Assembly (NCBI GenBank): GCA_017621495.1 | Contig: JAGATB010000040.1 | Location: 1-64,000 of the forward strand | Reading direction: 5' to 3' | DNA length: 64,000 nucleotides | Origin: Clostridia bacterium | GTDB taxonomy: Bacteria > Bacillota > Clostridia > UMGS1810 | Shown here: piece by piece, positions 38,068 to 46,300 of the stretch | How the letters are laid out: every line of letters starts with the position of its first letter | Position numbering within the stretch: the first letter of the stretch is position 1 | Translations under genes and position numbers: made by a program | Notes under the pieces: generated by a model | Database searches by the model: none | Told to the model about the DNA's origin: nothing | The model's input: only the letters and a program-made list of their open reading frames with translations

Positions 38068-39039
38068 TTATATAGAGAGGGTCTTTACCAGATTGTAAAG
38101 CCCGGGGTCAACTGATTTTTTCATGTTGAGTCCGTCTGTGATATCCATATCGGTAATCTCGCCGTCCTTAACTACTACCACACGGTTTGTCATGCCCTGC
38201 TCAAGCAGGTTAACAGCTCTTTCACCCATTCTGGAAGCCATTACTCTGTCACGCACTGTGGGGCTGCCGCCTCTTTGGATATGACCGAGAACAGTTTCTC
38301 TGGTGTCTATACCGGTTTCATCCTTGATGCGTTTTGCAATCTTGCCGGCACTCATATCTATACCTTCTGCCATGATGATAATATAGTGCTTTTTACCCTT
38401 TTTTTCGCCGCTTAGTATAGCATCTATGACCTCTTTTTCAAAGTCAAAGGGAATTTCCGGCACGAGCACAACCTCTGCACCTGTGGCAATAGCTGTCTCT
38501 ACAGCTATATATCCCGCATGGGCACCCATAACCTCGATTACAGAGCATCTGTGATGAGATGCACAAGTATCACGGATTTTGTCCACTGCTTCAATAGCGG
38601 TATTTAATGCAGTATCAAAGCCTATGGTATATTCACTGCAGGAGATGTCATTATCTATAGTACCGGGGATACCGATTGTGAGTATGCCGGCTTCGGAGAG
38701 TGCCCTGGCACCCTTGAAGGAACCGTCACCGCCTATAACCACCAGTGCGTCTATACCCTTGTCACGGCACATCTGTGCTCCTGCTGCTATACCCTCGGGA
38801 GTTTTAAATTCGGGGCAGCGGGCTGTCTCCAGCATGGTACCGCCTCTCTGCATACATTCGCTCACATTTCTGGGGGTAAGCTCCTCCATATCTCCCTTAA
38901 GAAGGCCACGGTAGCCCTGTCTGATACCTGTAACCTTAAATCCTTTGCCTATGGCGCATCTTACAACGGCACGTATAGCCGCATTCATACCGGGAGCGTC
39001 GCCTCCGCTTGTAAGTACACCGATATTTTTAATTGCCAT
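38068..39039 (-). CDS. pfkA: ATP-dependent 6-phosphofructokinase
   Basis: This enzyme carries out the committed step of glycolysis, fructose-6-phosphate to fructose-1,6-bisphosphate. The 323 residues are typical of bacterial PfkA. GVLTSGGDAPGMNAAIRAVV is the ATP-binding N-terminus, GGDGSFKGA near 105 carries the Gly/Asp typical of ATP use, and PGTIDNDI near 125 holds the catalytic Asp. The effector-site arginines are in the C-half. The promoter candidate is at 39134-39162. Confidence 0.96.
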   Translation of the reverse strand: MAIKNIGVLTSGGDAPGMNAAIRAVVRCAIGKGFKVTGIRQGYRGLLKGDMEELTPRNVSECMQRGGTMLETARCPEFKTPEGIAAGAQMCRDKGIDALVVIGGDGSFKGARALSEAGILTIGIPGTIDNDISCSEYTIGFDTALNTAIEAVDKIRDTCASHHRCSVIEVMGAHAGYIAVETAIATGAEVVLVPEIPFDFEKEVIDAILSGEKKGKKHYIIIMAEGIDMSAGKIAKRIKDETGIDTRETVLGHIQRGGSPTVRDRVMASRMGERAVNLLEQGMTNRVVVVKDGEITDMDITDGLNMKKSVDPGLYNLVKTLSI

Positions 39040-39133
39040 AAAATCGCCTCCAAAACTACGATAGTTTATACATAAAGAATTATTATCAAGCGTATATATC
39101 CATAATTACGCTATTATATCATATATAGAATAC

Positions 39134-39162
39134 ATTTTATACCATTTTCCGCAAAAAATCAA
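39134..39162 (-). promoter_or_regulatory. Probable promoter of pfkA operon
   Basis: Minus-strand TTGATT (39157-39162) and TAAAAT (39134-39139) are spaced by 17 bases in the AT-rich gap before pfkA. A shifted -10 (TATAAA) with 15-base spacing is also possible. No terminator with a clear stem is seen after the kinase gene at 39203. Confidence 0.5.
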
Positions 39163-39202
39163 GTATTATGCGTAGTTTTGTTATAATTTTTAAAAATTTC
39201 TA

Positions 39203-40027
39203 TTATATCTGATTAAACTTCTGTCTCATAAGTATACATGAGCACACTCTGTCTGTAATAATTCCCCTGTCTCTTGATGGATAAAATTCAAGCAGAGGAG
39301 ATAGCTCCTCCATAATCTCTGCTTTACTGAATTTGGGCATTGACAGTTGACTGCCGAAAAGTGCCCTTGCGGTATTCATCTGACGCGTAAAGCTCGTAAG
39401 AAAGGGTCTGGCTTTGAGAGTGGATATAAGCGCCTTAGGCTCAATATCCATTGGTGACATCTGAACATTGGAGAGAAGACCCGCACCGTTATCAAATATA
39501 GGACAATACAGATATTTACCATTTTGTTCAATCACGGCTATGTTATTCAAATGCCGGTCATCATTTAAAAACAATGAATCAATTTCAAAAAGAATGGTAA
39601 GGTATTCTCCAAATCTTTCAAGCCCGGTATATTCTGCGGTTTTTTCTGCCAGATAGGCTATCCTTTGCTTATCGGAGGGAAGCGCCAAAAGCCTATCTCT
39701 TAATGGCACACCTAAATTTTTGGTAAGCAGATGCGAAAGAGTGATGATAGACTGCCCTTCCTTTAAAAAACTGTCACTTACGCAGGATACCCTTTCACGT
39801 CCGTGAACAATGACCTTCTCGGGATAGTATCTGACAAAATGAAATGATGTGTTATTTTTTTGTTTGCTTTTACAGAGCAATGCGGATATAAGAGCCTCGC
39901 TGAGAGCCTCATATCCGAACTGATCTACTTTGTACCACTTGTTGGTATCTTTATCCAGCCATTTTTCCTGATTGCCTTTCGACGATGTTTCAGCAATTTT
40001 TTCATTGGTTACAAGTTGAATTTTCAT
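39203..40027 (-). CDS. HipA-like serine/threonine kinase, candidate toxin
   Basis: The 274 residues start at the ATG at 40027 (eight bases after GGAGG), whose A is shared with the stop of the upstream gene. The kinase core is recognisable: catalytic loop LNDDRHLNN at residues 155-162 (Asp157 as base, Asn162 for metal), and metal-binding PIFDNG at 176-181, matching the HipA-type DxHxxN and D-L/N-x motifs. It is much shorter than HipA (about 440) and lacks the HipA N-subdomain, closer to CtkA-like minimal kinases. Coupling to an AbrB-like gene suggests a toxin-antitoxin pair; the target is unknown. Confidence 0.68.
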   Translation of the reverse strand: MKIQLVTNEKIAETSSKGNQEKWLDKDTNKWYKVDQFGYEALSEALISALLCKSKQKNNTSFHFVRYYPEKVIVHGRERVSCVSDSFLKEGQSIITLSHLLTKNLGVPLRDRLLALPSDKQRIAYLAEKTAEYTGLERFGEYLTILFEIDSLFLNDDRHLNNIAVIEQNGKYLYCPIFDNGAGLLSNVQMSPMDIEPKALISTLKARPFLTSFTRQMNTARALFGSQLSMPKFSKAEIMEELSPLLEFYPSRDRGIITDRVCSCILMRQKFNQI

Positions 40028-40557
40028 CAAAAGTCCTCCACATTTATCCATTGATTATCCTCTGCCATTTTTCCTTTGGTCTTTTGAATTATTTCCATGT
40101 AATCAAAATTATCTACACCGATAACTTCCAAATATTCCCGTATGCCACTTCGCTCCCGGGGAACACACCTCTCCTTTAAGAAATTTTCAAAATCCTGCCA
40201 AGTGGGCATAAGATTATTGCCAAAGGCGAGTTTAACGGCATCAGCATCGTTATTTTCAACCATAAGGGTTTTATCTGTGAAGTCCACATAAAGTATACTG
40301 CATATTAGCTTCCCGTTGTAAAACGTAAGCTTTTTTACAATGTGGTTCATGGCCTTTTTGTTAAAGGCAAATTCAATGGGTGTCACAGACTTGGTAATAC
40401 ATATGCTCTTGCCGTCAAACATAATATTGATACGGCTGTCATCAAGCTCCAATTCTTTGACCCACGAATTTGGCAGCACAACCTTATACGTCTTTGACCC
40501 TTTGGAGGCGGTACCGCCGGAATTGCTTACAATTAGCTTAGTGATTCTATGCTCCAT
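40027..40557 (-). CDS. AbrB/MazE-like N-terminal protein, candidate antitoxin or partner of the HipA-like kinase
   Basis: This 176-residue protein starts at the ATG at 40557 nine bases after GAGG; an ATG five codons earlier has no ribosome-binding site. Residues about 5-52 look like a swapped-hairpin AbrB fold (SKTYKVVLPNSWVKELELDD, then ICITK). The C-terminal part has VPRERSGIREYLEVIGVDNF and KTKGKMAEDNQWI, a segment I associate with proteins accompanying HipA-like kinases. The stop overlaps the kinase start. The strong promoter upstream carries a palindrome that this protein may bind. Function is inferred from context. Confidence 0.6.
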   Translation of the reverse strand: MEHRITKLIVSNSGGTASKGSKTYKVVLPNSWVKELELDDSRINIMFDGKSICITKSVTPIEFAFNKKAMNHIVKKLTFYNGKLICSILYVDFTDKTLMVENNDADAVKLAFGNNLMPTWQDFENFLKERCVPRERSGIREYLEVIGVDNFDYMEIIQKTKGKMAEDNQWINVEDF

Positions 40558-40589
40558 AACAATTAACCTCATGTCTTAATATTAATTAG

Positions 40590-40618
40590 ATTATAGCATA
40601 TTCGTACCGAATAGTCAA
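40590..40618 (-). promoter_or_regulatory. Strong promoter with a palindromic operator in its spacer
   Basis: Minus-strand TTGACT (40613-40618) and TATAAT (40590-40595) are 17 bases apart. Within the spacer TATTCG-GTA-CGAATA (40599-40613) is a perfect 6+3+6 inverted repeat. A bound protein would block RNA polymerase, so autorepression of the AbrB-like/kinase pair is likely. Confidence 0.75.
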
Positions 40619-40634
40619 GGTTTTTGCTCCAAAA

Positions 40635-40666
40635 CAAAAGACGATTGCACTCGCAACCGTCTTTTG
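40635..40666 (-). terminator. Intrinsic terminator with 14-bp stem
   Basis: Minus-strand CAAAAGACGGTTGC pairs with GCAATCGTCTTTTG around GAGT and is followed by TTTTGG. It ends transcription coming from the Rhs remnant region. The stretch 40667-40879 beyond it shows no gene, only a GACGTCCCCTTTTGTC fragment at 40864-40879 related to the repeats at 42046-42119. Confidence 0.72.
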
Positions 40667-40879
40667 CTTTGTTTGGGGAAGGGCGGCTCAAACTATGGAG
40701 TCAGCAATGAACCGCCGGGATTTACATATGGTTTTTATTAAGATGTTTGGAGATGTCGGACTGTATTAGAGCTATCATGTCTCGCCTTTTACATATGTTA
40801 AACCACGGATTATTACAGTTTTCAATTTTCTGTTTAACCGGAAATTTTAATTATTCGACAGTCTGACGTCCCCTTTTGT

Positions 40880-41112
40880 CCTAGGTGTTGTCTGTTACTG
40901 TGTAGTTTTCTGCATCATCTGCAAGGCTTGAAAGAACCTTGGTTGATATTACGTTTCCGTTGGAATCGTAATATGTTTTGGTAAGACCTTTGTTGTCCTT
41001 GTCAAAGGGTGTATACAGTTTAATTAATCTTCCTGCGTTGTCGTATACATACTCTGCTGTATTGCCCATGGCATCGGTCTGAGTTGATGTAAGGCCTAAA
41101 CCATTATAGGTT
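40880..41112 (-). pseudogene. Rhs core fragment, duplicate of part of the neighbouring Rhs gene
   Basis: About 233 bases are nearly identical to 45579-45810 of the intact Rhs gene, with only scattered substitutions. The translated part reads MGNTAEYVYDNAGRLIKLYT onward and ends at TVTDNT. There is no ribosome-binding site, signal sequence or Rhs end, so it is a dead fragment. Its sequence resumes at 42236-42279 after an insertion. Confidence 0.85.
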
Positions 41113-41181
41113 GTAACATTTGGAAATGTACATGTTTATCACATTATTTTCTTGTTTTTCACCAAAAACTTGACAATTAAT
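41113..41181. repeat. Degenerate copy of the GACATTTGGGGACGTACATT element
   Basis: This stretch matches 41990-42066 in the same orientation, sharing TCACATTATTTTCTTGTTTTT-type sequence and the end TTGACAATTAATGT, but its GGGGACG terminus has decayed to GGAAATG. It marks the left junction of the insertion in the Rhs fragment, and its right end supplies the stop codon of the lipoprotein gene at 41177. Confidence 0.6.
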
Positions 41182-41848
41182 GTCCGTAAACTTTTATCTC
41201 ATCATCTTTTGTTGCCTTAAACGACTCAACAATGCTATCAATATCTTCCTGCATAATCTGAACTTTTTCCCAATCCTGCTTTATAATAGGAATTTGGGTT
41301 TCTCCATAAAGTTCATAGCCGTAGAGCTTAATATATTCATTTATAATTTCATCATTAAATATAGCAATTGGCGCTAATTGCATATCCGTTGCAGTGGCAA
41401 AATAATAGTCTTTTCCGCTTGTAGAACCTATTTTTCTGATACTATCCCATATTCCTGAATTTATAGCATTTTCATCTAATATATAGAATAAAGATAACCC
41501 TTTATTGGTAAAATGTGGTTGACCCTGCCCCACAAAACTTTTTCCGTAGAAATTGACTCCAACACCTCCGCTTACATCTATCACCTTATAATACCCTGCC
41601 CAACTTTCAGGAAATACTAATGTGAAATTCAACCTATCATTTTGATAAACTATATCTTTTTTCTCATCTGTATCCGTTTCACTAACAGTTTTTTCAAATT
41701 CTTCCTCTACATAATCCATATCCACACATCCATCGTTTCGGTTGTATCCGCCTATAATCAAATTATTGTCATATTTTAAATCACTTATATTATAACAACC
41801 TTTCGTTAAAAGAGAGAACATTAGAATGCTTGAAAATATTTTTAACAT
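41177..41848 (-). CDS. Probable lipoprotein of unknown function (candidate immunity protein)
   Basis: The 223 residues start at the ATG at 41848 after GGAAGGAA. The N-terminus LKIFSSILMFSLLTKGC looks like a signal peptide ending at a lipobox-like Cys near residue 18. The mature part has an acidic stretch followed by a domain with NFTLVFPESWAGYYKV, seen in secreted domains of unknown function. It lies two dozen bases after an orphan toxin-like tail, the position of an immunity gene in Rhs loci. The last four codons and stop lie in a repeat element, so the original C-terminus may be lost. Confidence 0.6.
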   Translation of the reverse strand: MLKIFSSILMFSLLTKGCYNISDLKYDNNLIIGGYNRNDGCVDMDYVEEEFEKTVSETDTDEKKDIVYQNDRLNFTLVFPESWAGYYKVIDVSGGVGVNFYGKSFVGQGQPHFTNKGLSLFYILDENAINSGIWDSIRKIGSTSGKDYYFATATDMQLAPIAIFNDEIINEYIKLYGYELYGETQIPIIKQDWEKVQIMQEDIDSIVESFKATKDDEIKVYGH

Positions 41849-41867
41849 TAATTCCTTCCTTTCAATA

Positions 41868-41984
41868 TTAATATGTACTTCCCCCACCATTTTTATATGT
41901 TGAAGGGATTTCTCCACACCATACACCACCATTACTCCCAAACCCATATGCATATGATATAGGATGTTTTATAATTTGTGACAT
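41868..41984 (-). pseudogene. Orphan C-terminal tail, probably of a lost Rhs/toxin gene
   Basis: An open frame of 38 codons ends at 41868-41870. It reads HPISYAYGFGSNGGVWCGEI and then PSTYKNGGGSTY. It begins exactly inside the repeat element, without a ribosome-binding site, so it seems to be the last piece of a gene cut by the element. The Gly/Tyr-rich end resembles C-termini of secreted Rhs-type proteins; that comparison is from memory and weak. Confidence 0.45.
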
Positions 41985-42001
41985 TTGGGGACGTGACATT
42001 T

Positions 42002-42073
42002 GGGGACGTACATTTTTTGTCGCATTATTTTCTCGTTTTTTGTCAAAAAAGTTGACAATTAATGTACGTCCCC
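42002..42073. mobile_element. 72-bp MITE-like element with 13-bp perfect terminal inverted repeats
   Basis: GGGGACGTACATT (42002-42014) is exactly complementary to AATGTACGTCCCC (42061-42073). The inverted repeat extends outward as GACATTT versus TTTTGTC with mismatches. The interior is AT-rich with TTTTTTGTC and GTTGACAATT. It encodes nothing. The left end GACATTTGGGGACGT is itself duplicated in tandem at 41980. Confidence 0.65.
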
Positions 42074-42119
42074 TTTTGTCATTAAAAAGTTGACAATTAA
42101 TGTACGTCCCCTTTTGTCA
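42046..42119. repeat. Two direct copies of a 36-base unit (period 38)
   Basis: AAAAAGTTGACAATTAATGT followed by ACGTCCCCTTTTGTCA occurs at 42046-42081 and again at 42084-42119 without a mismatch. The first copy is the right end of the MITE-like element. There are only two units, so this is not a CRISPR array. Confidence 0.8.
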
Positions 42120-42170
42120 ATCTCGGCATTATTTTTCACCTCAACTACATCATTGCACAAAAAGAAGATT

Positions 42171-42236
42171 TTGTCAACACAAGAGAACCGTCCCCTTGTG
42201 TTCTTGTCAACACAAGAGAACCGTCCCCTTGTGTTC
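42171..42236. repeat. Two tandem copies of a 33-base palindromic unit
   Basis: TTGTCAACACAAGAGAACCG followed by TCCCCTTGTGTTC occurs at 42171-42203 and 42204-42236. Each unit holds the inverted repeat ACACAAG...CTTGTGT. The second copy directly abuts the second Rhs fragment and marks the right junction of the insertion. Confidence 0.8.
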
Positions 42237-42279
42237 AGTGGAGCCGTCGGCGTAGGTTACACTTACGGGGGTGTTCATT
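42236..42279 (-). pseudogene. Second piece of the duplicated Rhs fragment
   Basis: CAGTGGAGCCGTCGGCGTAG and the following bases match 45816-45858 of the intact Rhs gene; the minus strand encodes PVSVTYADGST. In the intact gene this sequence lies only five bases beyond the end of the fragment at 40880-41112, so the two are halves of one copy. Confidence 0.85.
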
Positions 42280-42284
42280 TAGTG

Positions 42285-42325
42285 AAAAAGGGGCGATTCG
42301 GAAAAAAGTTAATAGCGAACCGCCC
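42285..42325 (-). terminator. Terminator of the Rhs operon
   Basis: Minus-strand GGGCGGTTCG pairs with CGAATCGCCC (one G-T pair) and is followed by CTTTTTC. It stands directly after the stop of the propeller-like gene at 42332. Confidence 0.72.
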
Positions 42326-42331
42326 GAAATA

Positions 42332-43339
42332 TTAATTATTTAATATTTTTAAAGATCCATCATCCTCAATAATCAAAATGCCATAACCTGTACCAACAAA
42401 GTGTGCAATCTCATTTGATTCAAAAACTTTTTTCGGCATAACAATTTCACAAATCGACTTCGTTGTTGAATTGTGGTCATAACCTAGTCCCCAATGATAT
42501 AATTCACCGTCATTGCTACACGCTAGTGTAACCCAATCTGAATATCCCACATTTATTGTTTCAATATTACTCAAGTTTTCGACTTTAGTTGGAATTATGG
42601 GATGTTCATCCAACACCTGTGAATTGTCAAAGCTAAAAACATCACCATTTTTACTAAGTATATACGACTTATTTAGACCAGCACAAATTGAATTGACTTC
42701 ATATGAAACCGAGATAGTTACTTCTTGATTATATTTTCCAGGTATTAATGTATATGAATGAACTGCATTATTATTATCTAAAGCAAGTATTTGATATTCA
42801 GCTACGGAAACATCTTTTATATCATACTCACTAAAAATCAAATAATCATCCTGCTCAACTGATGCATCATTGTCTTGATAATTAATATCTGAATACAAAG
42901 TACCATCCGAAAACAGAACAGCAGTGAAGTTATCCCCGGAAGTTATTTTTTTTATTATACACTTAGAACCTTTTCTATTTATTTCATCAGCAAAGAAATT
43001 CTTGTTAGATGCGTCATTTGCATTTATAAACATAAATCTATTATTATTATCAACTATTGCAATATAATCTCTCTCAGCACAAATTTGAGCCACATCCTCA
43101 GCAATATTCTTTTGTGTAAGTTCATTATTTATTATTTTAACTGAATTTAGCAAACCATTTTCATTTAAAAAGAATAACTCTGATTTTTTCCCTACAACTA
43201 TATTTTGAGGAATGTCATCCAATTTGAATTTATATAAAACTTGTGGCTCCCTTAAGTTAATTACAAAATATGAGCTTATGCCGAAAGATATTAATAATGT
43301 AATTAATGTAACGACTATAGATAAAGTCCTTTTATTCAT
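42332..43339 (-). CDS. Membrane-anchored RCC1-like protein, candidate Rhs partner or immunity protein
   Basis: The 335 residues have an N-terminal membrane anchor (about 7-27, LSIVVTLITLLISFGISS) and an extracytoplasmic body of repeated beta segments. Several end in motifs such as GYSDWVTLACSNDGELYHWG and GTGYGILIIEDDGSL, reminiscent of RCC1/beta-propeller blades. It overlaps the Rhs gene by four bases (ATGA), so it is made with it. Genes immediately after Rhs toxins often encode their immunity protein; an anchored propeller facing outward would be unusual for that. No clear orthologue known to me. Confidence 0.6.
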   Translation of the reverse strand: MNKRTLSIVVTLITLLISFGISSYFVINLREPQVLYKFKLDDIPQNIVVGKKSELFFLNENGLLNSVKIINNELTQKNIAEDVAQICAERDYIAIVDNNNRFMFINANDASNKNFFADEINRKGSKCIIKKITSGDNFTAVLFSDGTLYSDINYQDNDASVEQDDYLIFSEYDIKDVSVAEYQILALDNNNAVHSYTLIPGKYNQEVTISVSYEVNSICAGLNKSYILSKNGDVFSFDNSQVLDEHPIIPTKVENLSNIETINVGYSDWVTLACSNDGELYHWGLGYDHNSTTKSICEIVMPKKVFESNEIAHFVGTGYGILIIEDDGSLKILNN

Positions 43340-46300
43340 TTTGTCGTAAAGCCGCCTCCTTTTTTAGAAACAATTACTTCACCAGATTTGTTTTTTTGAA
43401 CAATAACTCCGTTAGCATTTTTAGAATAATGTATTTCTCCCATTGGTGATCTTGACACCTCATAAGAACCCATATAAGAACCTAAAGCATAAATCGGTCG
43501 CGATTCTGTTGAAGCATAATTATAAAATGACTTTTGATCTAATGCTAAACCATCTCTTCCAGACCACCACAAAAATTTATAATATGATGCTGTACCATCC
43601 CAGGCAATTACCTCATCAATACTATTATTGTTTAAAAAAGTGGTTGCAACATTATTATCAACATCCAAATGGCCTGTATTGCAACTACTAACGTTAAGTT
43701 TTCCCATTTCTTTTTCATCCAATGTTGATAAACCATATGTAGATATACTGTCATTTCCAAAAGCCAAACTAGTAGGAGATCCATGAGCTATTATTATAAC
43801 CTCTTCAATTTCAACTGATTTTCCTTTGTCGTTAATTCCCATGTTATTCCAAGCCTTTATGAACTTATCTTTATCTTTAGCCGAAATAATATGAATAGAG
43901 TCATACTTTTTCTTAAGTTTTTTGTATTCGTCTTTTGCCTGATCTGTCATGAAATCCTCACTAGGATCGTATATTATGTACGCATCTAATCCCCACGGAT
44001 CCACAAACATAACCGGATTTCCACCACAATACACATACCAATTAAGTCCGTCCTTGGCAGGGTCTTCGGTTATGAACATACCTATTTCCGGGTCATAGTA
44101 TCTGTTTCTTAGGTATATTAATCCCGTTTCTGTGTCGGTATATTCACCGGTGTAGCCGAATGGATTTAGTACGTTATTGTTATCTCCTGTTGTTTCGCCG
44201 AAGGCTGTGTAGGTGTAGCCGGTCATTGTGCCGTCGGGGCTTATGATTTTGGCTACGTCGCCTCTGGGGGTTATGCCATACACTTGAGTTGCTGATGCAT
44301 TTTTAAGCAATGCAAGGCCGTTTCCTCGTACAAATACTGTTGTGTCCGTTCCAAGGTCTGCCACTATGTTTGCGCCGTCGTAGATGTGGTTTGTGGTTAC
44401 GCCGTTTACGGTCTTGGACTGTCTAAGATTGTCTCCGTTATAGGTATATGCGGAGGTTACTCCGTCAACCGTTGCAGAACTTAATCTATTGAAGTTGTCG
44501 TATGTATAGTTCTTGACTGTTGCTCCGTCCTTAGTTACGGTTGTCATATTTCCTGCTGCATCGTAAGTATAGGCAGTGGTATTCGTTCCGTTACTTTGCT
44601 CTATTAGCTGATTTATACTGTTATAAGTATATTCGGTATTTTCGCTTGTATTACCGTAATAATCTCTGTGAGCACGGCTTACTCTGTTGCCGAAGCTGTC
44701 GTATGTAAATGTATCATCATACCCAAGCTCATCGCCCCAGGTGTTTTCATACACAAGTCTGCCTGCACCGTCATAATAATACATACTGCTTACATCAGTT
44801 CCCATAGACATGGCAAGATTGCCGCCGGGGCTGTAGATATAACGGGTTATATCTGCGGTATTTTCGCCGTTATTTAACTGTGTAAATACCGGTAAGTTTG
44901 CGTTGTTGTACTGTACTTCTCGGTATACATCGCCATTGTGTGCAGATGTGAGCATATTGGAGTTGGCATCATATGTATATGCTACGGTGTCAGTGCCGTT
45001 GCTTACGCTCATAAGTCTGCCTATGGCATCATAGGTGTATGACTGAGATATAAGGCTTTCATCAGCATTAGTTACATTGAACACAGTAGGATTGCTCACT
45101 ACATCATATTCGTATGATTTAATTATATCACCCTTGGTCTCCATTGTCAACTCTCCGTAGGGAGAATATGCATAATTTGTAGTTCCTGTGCTGTCTGTCA
45201 TACTTGTACGCAAGCCCAGGATATTGTATGTGTAGTTTACGGCCTCGGTACCTGTCTGTTTGGAGAGCACGTTGTTGAAAGCATCATAAGTAAAGAGAGT
45301 ATCTCTGTTTGCCTTATCTGTGCTCTTAATCACTCTGCCCTGCAGGTCATACTCCGCAGTTTCGCTGATGCCGTCCGGGGTGGTTGTTTTAATCATTCTG
45401 CCCAGGGTGTCGTACTCATAGGTTACCACATGTCCGGTTGATTCCGGTGCTTCGGGGGAATTGAGCCCGGAAACAACCTTTGTGGGGTTACCCATGGTGT
45501 TATACTCGTAGCGGGTATATATAGCCGACGAATCCGTGGGATAAACCGCATTGCTTACAAGTCTGTTCATGTTATTATAGGTGTTATCTGTTACAGTGTA
45601 GTTTTCTGCATCATCTGCAAGGCTTGAAAGAACCTTGGTTGATATTACGTTTCCGTTGGAGTCATAATATGTTTTGGTAAGGCCTTTGTTGTCCTCGTCA
45701 AAGGGTGTATACAGTTTAATTAATCTTCCTGCGTTGTCGTATACATACTCTGCAGTATTGCCCATGGCATCGGTCTGAGTTGATGTGAGTCCTAAACCGT
45801 TGTAGGTTGTGCTTACAGTGGAGCCGTCGGCGTAGGTTACACTTACAGGGTTATTCAGAGCGTCATATGATGTAGTAGTAACATTACCTGCTGCATCTGT
45901 GGCTGTGATAACGTTGCCTACATAGTCATAGGTAAAGGTATTCACTCTTTCGTCATCAGCAGTAAATGATTTGCTTTCTGTTAAGAAGCCTCTGTAATTT
46001 GTGGTTTCGCTGTATTTGGCATAAGTGCCGTTGTCGCCGGTTACGGTAGCGGTCATTGTGTCCAGAGGCTTGCTGTTGGCATCTTTTGTTATAGTATATG
46101 AATAAGTTGTTGTTTTGAGGAGTGTGCTGTCGTTGTCATATACCTTTTCTGTAAGGGGTCTGCTGAGGTAGTCATATGTATATGCGGCTTTTATGTAGCT
46201 GTCATCATCTGTAAATCTCTTATATGACACAACATTGCATCTGTCGTCATATTCATACTCATCAAACTGAACCTCTTCGCCGTTCACTATAGCTGTGGTT

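Noticed and set aside
40881..41069. Stand-alone 62-residue Rhs protein
   Set aside because: Its sequence is nearly identical to an internal segment of the 1774-residue Rhs protein, with no start signals. I treat it as a duplicated fragment.
42046..42236. Possible CRISPR array
   Set aside because: Only two copies of each of two different units, no regular unique spacers of 30-40 bases and no cas genes in the window. These are tandem palindromic repeats.
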